A DNA stretch of 64,000 bases. Source: Paramacrobiotus metropolitanus (taxonomy: Eukaryota > Tardigrada > Eutardigrada > Parachela > Macrobiotidae). The stretch is from NCBI RefSeq assembly GCF_019649055.1, contig NW_026570413.1, positions 1-64,000 of the forward strand. Reading direction: 5' to 3'. The translations under genes and the position numbers were made by a program. Below the pieces are notes generated by a model, which was not told the DNA's origin, ran no database searches, and saw only the letters and a program-made list of their open reading frames with translations. Below are positions 52,035 to 62,000 of the stretch, one piece after another (position 1 is the first letter of the stretch; every line of letters starts with the position of its first letter).

Positions 52035-55000
52035 CTCAATAACTACGTGGTGAAACTGCTCCAAAGTCTAAATTTAGGGGTTATTTGATGCGCTGAGCAC
52101 GAATCTGAAATCGGTTTGCAAAAAAAATTTCACCAGAAAAAGTTACTGTCAGACGTGTCACATTTTCGGCATGTTGTTAGAACTCAATAACTGCGTGGTG
52201 AAACTGCTCCAAAGTCTGCTTTTAAGGGTTATTCGATGCGCTGAGCACGAAATTCAAGTCGGTTTGCAAAAAAAATTTCACCGAAAAAGGTTATGGAAAA
52301 CTTGACTTTTCACCGGCATTTTGGATCTCAATAACTACGTGGTGAAACTGCTCCAAAGTCTGCTTTTAAGGGTTATTCGATGCGCTGAGCACGAATTTCA
52401 AGTCGGTTTGCAAAAAAATTTCACCGAAAAAGTTATGGAAAACTTGACTTTTCACCGGCATTTCTGGATCAAAATAACTACGTGGTGAAACTGCTCCAAA
52501 GTCTGAATTTAAGGGTTATTTGATGCGCTGAGCACAGATCTGAAATCGGTTTGCAAAAAATTTTCACCAGAAAAAGTTACCGTCAGACGTGTCACATTTT
52601 CGCCATGTTGTCAGAACTCAATAACTACGTGGTGAAACTGCTCCAAAGTCTGCTTTTAAGGGTTATTCAATGCGCTGAGCACGAATTTCAAGTCGGTTTG
52701 CAAAAAAATTTCACCGAAAAAGTTATGGAAAACTTGACTTTTCACCGGCATTTTGGATCTCAATAACTACGTGGTGAAACTGCTCCAAAGTCTGCTTTTA
52801 AGGGTTATTCGATGCGCTGAGCACGAATTTCAAAGTCGGTTTGCAAAAAAATTTCACCGAAAAAAGTTATGGAAAACTTGACTTTTCACCGGCATTTCTG
52901 GATCAAAATAACTACGTGGTGAAACTGCTCCAAAGTCTGAATTTAAGGGTTATTTGATGCGCTGAGCACGAATCTGAAATCGGTTTGCAAAAAAATTTTC
53001 ACCAGAAAAAGTTACCGTCAGACGAGTCACATTTTCTCCATGTTGTTAGAACTCAATAGCTACGTGGTAAAACTGCTCCGAGGTCTGCTTTTAAGGGTTA
53101 TTCAATGCGCTGAGCACGAATTTCAAGTCGGTTTGCAAAAAAATTTCACCGAAAAAGTTATGGAAAACTTGACTTTTCACCGGCATTTTGGATCTCAATA
53201 ACTACGTGGTGAAACTGCTCCAAAGTCTGCTTTTAAGGGTTATTCGATGCGCTGAGCACAGATCTGAAATCGGTTTGGCAAAAAAAATTTCACCAGAAAA
53301 AGTTACTGTCAGACGTGTCACATTTTCGCCATGTTGTCAGAACTCAATAACTACGTGGTGAAACTGCTCCAAAGTCTGCTTTTAAGGGTTATTCGATGCG
53401 CTGAGCACGAATTTCAAGTCGGTTTGCAAAAAAAATTTCACCGAAAAAAGTTATGGAAAACTTGACTTTTCACCGGCATTTCTGGATCTCAATAACTACG
53501 TGGTGAAACTGCTCCAAAGTCTGAATTTAAGGGTTATTTGATGCGCTGAGCACGAATCTGAAATCGGTTTGCAAAAAAAATTTCACCAGAAAAAGTTACT
53601 GTCAGACGTGTCACATTTTCGCCATGTTGTCAGAACTCAATAACTACGTGGTAAAACTGCTCCAAGGTCTGCTTTTAAGGGTTATTCGATGCGCTGAGCA
53701 CGAATTTCAAGTCGGTTTGCAAAAAAATTTCACCGAAAAAAGTTATGGAAAACTTGACTTTTCACCGGCATTTTTGGATCTCAATAACTACGTGGTGAAA
53801 CTGCTCCAAAGTCTGCTTTTAAGGGTTATTCGATGCGCTGAGCACGAATTTCAAGTCGGTTTGCAAAAAAATTTCAACGAAAAAAGTTATGGAAAACTTG
53901 CATTTTTACCGGCATTTTTGGATCTCAATAACTACGTGGTGAAACTGCTCCAAAGTCTGCTTTTAAGGGTTATTCGATGCGCTGAGCACGAATTTCAAAG
54001 TCGGTTTGCAAAAAAATTTCACCGAAAAAGTTATGGAAAACTTGACTTTTCACCGGCATTTTTGGATCTCAATAACTACGTGGTGAAACTGCTCCAAAGT
54101 CTGAATTTAAGGGTTATTTGATGCGCTGAGCACGAATCTGAAATCGGTTTGCAAAAAAATTTTCACCAGAAAAAGTTACTGTCAGACGTGTCACATTTTC
54201 TCCATGTTGTCAGAACTCAATAACTACGTGGTAAAACTGCTCCAAGGTCTGCTTTTAAGGGTTATTCAATGCGCTGAGCACGAATTTCAAGTCGGTTTGC
54301 AAAAAAAATTTCACCGAAAAAAGTTATGGAAAACTTGACTTTTCACCGGCATTTTTGGATCTCAATAACTACGTGGTGAAACTGCTCCAAAGTCTGCTTT
54401 TAAGGGTTATTCGATGCGCTGAGCACGAATTTCAAGTCGGTTTGCAAAAAAATTTCACCGAAAAAGTTATGGAAAACTTGACTTTTCACCGGCATTTTGG
54501 ATCTCAATAACTACGTGGTGAAACTGCTCCAAAGTCTGCTTTTAAGGGTTATTCGATGCGCTGAGCACGAATCTGAAATCGGTTTGCAAAAAAATTTCAC
54601 CAGAAAAAGTTACTGTCAGACGTGGTCACATTTTCTCCATGTTGTTAGAACTCAATAACTACGTGGTGAAACTGCTCCAAAGTCTGCTTTTAAGGGTTAT
54701 TCGATGCGCTGAGCACGAATTTCAAGTCGGTTTGCAAAAAATTTCACCGAAAAAAGTTATGGAAAACTTGACTTTTCACCGGCATTTTGGATCTCAATAA
54801 CTACGTGGTGAAACTGCTCCAAAGTCTGCTTTTAAGGGTTATTCGATGCGCTGAGCACGAATCTGAAATCGGTTTGCAAAAAAATTTCACCAGAAAAAGT
54901 TACTGTCAGACGTGTCACATTTTCGCCATGTTGTCAGAACTCAATAACTACGTGGTAAAACTGCTCCAACGTCTGCTTTTAAGGGTTATTCGATGCGCTG

Positions 55001-55950
55001 AGCACGAATTTCAAGTCGGTTTGCAAAAAAATTTCACCGAAAAAAGTTATGGAAAACTTGACTTTTCACCGGCATTTTTGGATCTCAATAACTACGTGGT
55101 GAAACTGCTCCAAAGTCTGCTTTTAAGGGTTATTCGATGCGCTGAGCACGAATCTGAAATGGGTTGGCAAAAAAAATTTCACCAGAAAAAGTTACTGTCA
55201 GACGTGTCACATTTTCGCCATGTTGTCAGAACTCAATAACTACGTGGTAAAACTGCTCCGAGGTCTGCTTTTAAGGGTTATTCAATGCGCTGAGCACGAA
55301 TTTCAAGTCGGTTTGCAAAAAAATTTCACCGAAAAAGTTATGGAAAACTTGACTTTTCACCGGCATTTTGGATCTCAATAACTACGTGGTGAAACTGCTC
55401 CAAAGTCTGCTTTTAAGGGTTATTCGATGCGCTGAGCACGAATTTCAAGTCGGTTTGCAAAAAAATTTCAACGAAAAAGTTATGGAAAACTTGCATTTTC
55501 ACCGGCATTTTGGATCTCAATAACTACGTGGTGAAACTGCTCTAAAGTCTGCTTTTAAGGGTTATTCGATGCGCTGAGCACGAATTTAAAGTCGGTTTGC
55601 AAAAAAAATTTCACCGAAAAAAGTTATGGAAAACTTGACTTTTCACCGGCATTTCTGGATCAAAATAACTACGTGGTGAAACTGCTCCAAAGTCTGAATT
55701 TAAGGGTTATTTGATGCGCTGAGCACGAATCTGAAATCGGTTTGCAAAAAAATTTTCACCAGAAAAAGTTACCGTCAGACGAGTCACATTTTCTCCATGT
55801 TGTTAGAACTCAATAGCTACGTGGTAAAACTGCTCCGAGGTCTGCTTTTAAGGGTTATTCAATGCGCTGAGCACGAATTTCAAGTCGGTTTGCAAAAAAA
55901 TTTCACCGAAAAAGTTATGGAAAACTTGACTTTTCACCGGCATTTTGGAT
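52035..55950 (+). repeat. Satellite domain 6: variant-rich island with ~434-bp trimers
   Basis: The marker AATTTA(A/G)GGG in place of TTTTAAGGG occurs at 52071, 52506, 52940, 53524, 54104 and 55697, with spacings of 435, 434, 584, 580 and 1593 bp (3, 3, 4, 4 and 11 monomers). Other shared variants are TCTGGATCAAAATAAC, GTTACCGTCAGACGAGTC, TTTTCTCCATG, GTTGTTAGAAC, CTCCGAGGTCTG and TTATTCAATGC. The island is distinct from the homogeneous dimers on either side. Confidence 0.82.
52861..53259 (+). repeat. Duplicated variant block, copy 1
   Basis: These bases match 55618-56016 without a difference that I could find, including the rare variants GATCAAAATAAC, CTGAATTTAAGG, GACGAGTCAC, TTCTCCATG, CAATAGCTACG and CTCCGAGG. 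Identity stops after GAGCAC, where this copy continues CAGATCTG and the other CGAATTTC. The offset is 2757 bp, about 19 monomers. Confidence 0.85.
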
Positions 55951-56016
55951 CTCAATAACTACGTGGTGAAACTGCTCCAAAGTCTGCTTTTAAGGGTTAT
56001 TCGATGCGCTGAGCAC
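55618..56016 (+). repeat. Duplicated variant block, copy 2
   Basis: This is the partner of 52861-53259. Part of the same haplotype (GTTACCGTCAGACGAGTC through TTATTCAATGC) appears a third time from 63861 to the window end, 8093 bp beyond this copy. That third copy lacks the upstream CTGAATTT variant. Confidence 0.85.
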
Positions 56017-59000
56017 GAATTTCAAGTCGGTTTGCAAAAAAATTTCACCGAAAAAAGTTATGGAAAACTTGACTTTTCACCGGCATTTTGGATCTCAATA
56101 ACTACGTGGTGAAACTGCTCCAAAGTCTGCTTTTAAGGGTTATTCGATGCGCTGAGCACGAATCTGAAATCGGTTTGCAAAAAAATTTCACCAGAAAAAG
56201 TTACTGTCAGACGTGTCACATTTTCGCCATGTTGTCAGAACTCAATAACTACGTGGTGAAACTGCTCCAAAGTCTGCTTTTAAGGGTTATTCGATGCGCT
56301 GAGCACGAATTTCAAGTCGGTTTGCAAAAAAAATTTCACCGAAAAAAGTTATGGAAAACTTGACTTTTCACCGGCATTTTGGATCTCAATAACTACGTGG
56401 TGAAACTGCTCCAAAGTCTGCTTTTAAGGGTTATTCGATGCGCTGAGCACGAATCTGAAATCGGTTTGCAAAAAAATTTCACCAGAAAAAGTTACTGTCA
56501 GACGTGTCACATTTTCGCCATGTTGTCAGAACTCAATAACTACGTGGTGAAACTGCTCCAAAGTCTGCTTTTAAGGGTTATTCGATGCGCTGAGCACGAA
56601 TTTCAAGTCGGTTTGCAAAAAAATTTCACCGAAAAAAGTTATGGAAAACTTGACTTTTCACCGGCATTTTTGGATCTCAATAACTACGTGGTGAAACTGC
56701 TCCAAAGTCTGCTTTTAAGGGTTATTCGATGCGCTGAGCACGAATCTGAAATCGGTTTGCAAAAAAATTTCACCAGAAAAAGTTACTGTCAGACGTGTCA
56801 CATTTTCGCCATGTTGTCAGAACTCAATAACTACGTGGTGAAACTGCTCCGAGTCTGCTTTTAAGGGTTATTCGATGCGCTGAGCACGAATTTCAAGTCG
56901 GTTTGCAAAAAAATTTCACCGAAAAAGTTATGGAAAACTTGACTTTTCACCGGCATTTTGGATCTCAATAACTACGTGGTGAAACTGCTCCAAAGTCTGC
57001 TTTTAAGGGTTATTCGATGCGCTGAGCACGAATCTGAAATCGGTTTGCAAAAAAATTTCACCAGAAAAAGTTATTGTCAGACGTGTCACATTTTCGCCAT
57101 GTTATTTAGAACTCAATAACTACGTGGTAAAACTGCTCCAAAGTCTGCTTTTAAGGGTTATTCAATGCGCTGAGCACGAATTTCAAGTCGGTTTGCAAAA
57201 AATTTCACCGAAAAAGTTATGGAAAACTTGACTTTTCACCGGCATTTTGGATCTCAATAACTACGTGGTGAAACTGCTCCAAAGTCTGCTTTTAAGGGTT
57301 ATTCGATGCGCTGAGCACGAATTTCAGAATCGGTTTGCAAAAAAAATTTCACCGAAAAAAGTTATGGAAAACTTGACTTTTCACCGGCATTTTGGATCTC
57401 AATAACTACGTGGTGAAACTGCTCCAAAGTCTGCTTTTAAGGGTTATTCGATGCGCTGAGCACGAATCTGAAATCGGTTTGCAAAAAAAATTTCACCAGA
57501 AAAAGTTACTGTCAGACGTGTCACATTTTCGCCATGTTGTCAGAACTCAATAACTACGTGGTGAAACTGCTCCAAAGTCTGCTTTTAAGGGTTATTCGAT
57601 GCGCTGAGCACGAATTTCAAGTCGGTTTGCAAAAAAATTTCACCGAAAAAGTTATGGAAAACTTGACTTTTCACCGGCATTTTGGATCTCAATAACTACG
57701 TGGTGAAACTGCTCCAAAGTCTGCTTTTAAGGGTTATTCGATGCGCTGAGCACGAATCTGAAGTCGGTTTGCAAAAAAAATTTCACCAGAAAAAGTTACT
57801 GTCAGACGTGTCACATTTTCGCCATGTTGTCAGAACTCAATAACTACGTGGTGAAACTGCTCCAAAGTCTGCTTTTAAGGGTTATTCGATGCGCTGAGCA
57901 CGAATTTCAAGTCGGTTTGCAAAAAAATTTCACCGAAAAAAGTTATGGAAAACTTGACTTTTCACCGGCATTTTGGATCTCAATAACTACGTGGTGAAAC
58001 TGCTCCAAAGTCTGCTTTTAAGGGTTATTTGATGCGCTGAGCACGAATCTGAAATCGGTTTGCAAAAAAATTTCACCAGAAAAAGTTACTGTCAGACGTG
58101 TCACATTTTCGCCATGTTGTCAGAACTCAATAACTACGTGGTGAAACTGCTCCGAGTCTGCTTTTAAGGGTTATTCGATGCGCTGAGCACGAATTTCAAG
58201 TCGGTTTGCAAAAAATTTCACCGAAAAAGTTATGGAAAACTTGACTTTTCACCGGCATTTTGGATCTCAATAACTACGTGGTGAAACTGCTCCAAAGTCT
58301 GCTTTTAAGGGTTATTCGATGCGCTGAGCACGAATCTGAAATCGGTTTGCAAAAAAAATTTCACCAGAAAAAGTTACTGTCAGACGTGTCACATTTTCGC
58401 CATGTTGTCAGAACTCAATAACTACGTGGTGAAACTGCTCCAAAGTCTGCTTTTAAGGGTTATTCGATGCGCTGAGCACGAATTTCAAGTCGGTTTGCAA
58501 AAAAATTTCACCGAAAAAGTTATGGAAAACTTGACTTTTCACCGGCATTTTGGATCTCAATAACTACGTGGTGAAACTGCTCCAAAGTCTGCTTTTAAGG
58601 GTTATTCGATGCGCTGAGCACAGATCTGAAATCGGTTTGCAAAAAAATTTCACAGAAAAGTTACTGTCAGACGTGTCACATTTTCGCCATGTTGTTAGAA
58701 CTCAATAACTACGTGGTGAAACTGCTCCAAAGTCTGCTTTTAAGGGTTATTCGATGCGCTGAGCACGAATTTCAAGTCGGTTTGCAAAAAAATTTCACCG
58801 AAAAAAGTTATGGAAAACTTGACTTTTCACCGGCATTTTGGATCTCAATAACTACGTGGTGAAACTGCTCCAAAGTCTGCTTTTAAGGGTTATTCGATGC
58901 GCTGAGCACGAATTTCAAGTCGGTTTGCAAAAAAATTTCACCGAAAAAGTTATGGAAAACTTGCATTTTCACCGGCATTTTGGATCTCAATAACTACGTG

Positions 59001-62000
59001 GTGAAACTGCTCCAAAGTCTGCTTTTAAGGGTTATTCGATGCGCTGAGCACGAATTTCAAGTCGGTTTGCAAAAAAATTTCACCGAAAAAGTTATGGAAA
59101 ACTTGACTTTTCACCGGCATTTTGGATCTCAATAACTACGTGGTGAAACTGCTCCAAAGTCTGCTTTTAAGGGTTATTCGATGCGCTGAGCACGAATCTG
59201 AAATCGGTTTGCAAAAAAATTTCACCAGAAAAAGTTACTGTCAGACGTGTCACATTTTCGCCATGTTGTCAGAACTCAATAACTACGTGGTGAAACTGCT
59301 CCGAGGTCTGCTTTTAAGGGTTATTCGATGCGCTGAGCACGAATTTCAGAATCGGTTTGCAAAAAAATTTCACCGAAAAAGTTATGGAAAACTTGACTTT
59401 TCACCGGCATTTTGGATCTCAATAACTACGTGGTGAAACTGCTCCAAAGTCTGCTTTTAAGGGTTATTCGATGCGCTGAGCACGAATTTCAAGTCGGTTT
59501 GCAAAAAAATTTCACCGAAAAAGTTATGGAAAACTTGACTTTTCACCGGCATTTTGGATCTCAATAACTACGTGGTGAAACTGCTCCAAAGTCTGCTTTT
59601 AAGGGTTATTTGATGCGCTGAGCACGAATCTGAAATCGGTTTGCAAAAAAATTTCACCAGAAAAAGTTACCGTCAGACGTGGTCACATTTTCTCCATGTT
59701 GTTAGAACTCAATAACTACGTGGTGAAACTGCTCCAAAGTCTGCTTTTAAGGGTTATTCGATGCGCTGAGCACGAATTTCAAGTCGGTTTGCAAAAAAAT
59801 TTCACCGAAAAAAGTTATGGAAAACTTGACTTTTCACCGGCATTTTGGATCTCAATAACTACGTGGTGAAACTGCTCCAAAGTCTGCTTTTAAGGGTTAT
59901 TCGATGCGCTGAGCACGAATCTGAAATCGGTTTGCAAAAAAATTTCACCAGAAAAAGTTACTGTCAGACGTGTCACATTTTCGCCATGTTGTCAGAACTC
60001 AATAACTACGTGGTGAAACTGCTCCAAAGTCTGCTTTTAAGGGTTATTCGATGCGCTGAGCACGAATTTCAAGTCGGTTTGCAAAAAAATTTCACCGAAA
60101 AAAGTTATGGAAAACTTGACTTTTCACCGGCATTTTGGATCTCAATAACTACGTGGTGAAACTGCTCCAAAGTCTGCTTTTAAGGGTTATTCGATGCGCT
60201 GAGCACGAATCTGAAATCGGTTTGCAAAAAAATTTCACCAGAAAAAGTTACTGTCAGACGTGTCACATTTTCGCCATGTTGTCAGAACTCAATAACTACG
60301 TGGTGAAACTGCTCCAAAGTCTGCTTTTAAGGGTTATTCGATGCGCTGAGCACGAATTTCAAGTCGGTTTGCAAAAAAATTTCACCGAAAAAGTTATGGA
60401 AAACTTGACTTTTCACCGGCATTTTGGATCTCAATAACTACGTGGTGAAACTGCTCCAAAGTCTGCTTTTAAGGGTTATTCGATGCGCTGAGCACAGATC
60501 TGAAATCGGTTTGCAAAAAAATTTCACCGAAAAAGTTACTGTCAGACGTGTCACATTTTCGCCATGTTGTTTAGAACTCAATAACTACGTGGTGAAACTG
60601 CTCCAAAGTCTGCTTTTAAGGGTTATTCGATGCGCTGAGCACGAATTTCAAGTCGGTTTGCAAAAAAAATTTCACCGAAAAAAGTTATGGAAAACTTGAC
60701 TTTTCACCGGCATTTTGGATCTCAATAACTACGTGGTGAAACTGCTCCAAAGTCTGCTTTTAAGGGTTATTCGATGCGCTGAGCACGAATCTGAAATCGG
60801 TTTGCAAAAAAATTTCACCGAAAAAAGTTATGGAAAACTTGCATTTTCACCGGCATTTTGGATCTCAATAACTACGTGGTGAAACTGCTCCAAAGTCTGC
60901 TTTTAAGGGTTATTCGATGCGCTGAGCACGAATTTCAAGTCGGTTTGCAAAAAAATTTCACCGAAAAAGTTATGGAAAACTTGACTTTTCACCGGCATTT
61001 TGGATCTCAATAACTACGTGGTGAAACTGCTCCAAAGTCTGCTTTTAAGGGTTATTCGATGCGCTGAGCACGAATCTGAAATCGGTTTGCAAAAAAATTT
61101 CACCAGAAAAAGTTACTGTCAGACGTGTCACATTTTCGGCATGTTGTCAGAACTCAATAACTGCGTGGTGAAACTGCTCCAAAGTCTGCTTTTAAGGGTT
61201 ATTCGATGCGCTGAGCACAGATTTCAAGTCGGTTTGCAAAAAAATTTCACCGAAAAAGTTATGGAAAACTTGACTTTTCACCGGCATTTTGGATCTCAAT
61301 AACTACGTGGTGAAACTGCTCCAAAGTCTGCTTTTAAGGGTTATTCGATGCGCTGAGCACGAATCTGAAATCGGTTTGCAAAAAAATTTCACCAGAAAAA
61401 GTTACTGTCAGACGTGTCACATTTTCGCCATGTTGTCAGAACTCAATAACTACGTGGTGAAACTGCTCCAAAGTCTGCTTTTAAGGGTTATTCGATGCGC
61501 TGAGCACGAATTTCAAGTCGGTTTGCAAAAAAAATTTCACCGAAAAAAGTTATGGAAAACTTGACTTTTCACCGGCATTTTGGATCTCAATAACTACGTG
61601 GTGAAACTGCTCCAAAGTCTGCTTTTAAGGGTTATTCGATGCGCTGAGCACGAATTTCAAGTCGGTTTGCAAAAAAATTTCACCAGAAAAAGTTATGGAA
61701 AACTTGCATTTTTTACCGGCATTTTGGATCTCAATAACTACGTGGTGAAACTGCTCCAAAGTCTGCTTTTAAGGGTTATTCGATGCGCTGAGCACGAATT
61801 TCAAGAATCGGTTTGCAAAAAAATTTCACCGAAAAAGTTATGGAAAACTTGACTTTTCACCGGCATTTCTGGATCTCAATAACTACGTGGTGAAACTGCT
61901 CCAAAGTCTGCTTTTAAGGGTTATTCGATGCGCTGAGCACGAATCTGAAATCGGTTTGCAAAAAAATTTCACCAGAAAAAGTTACTGTCAGACGTGTCAC

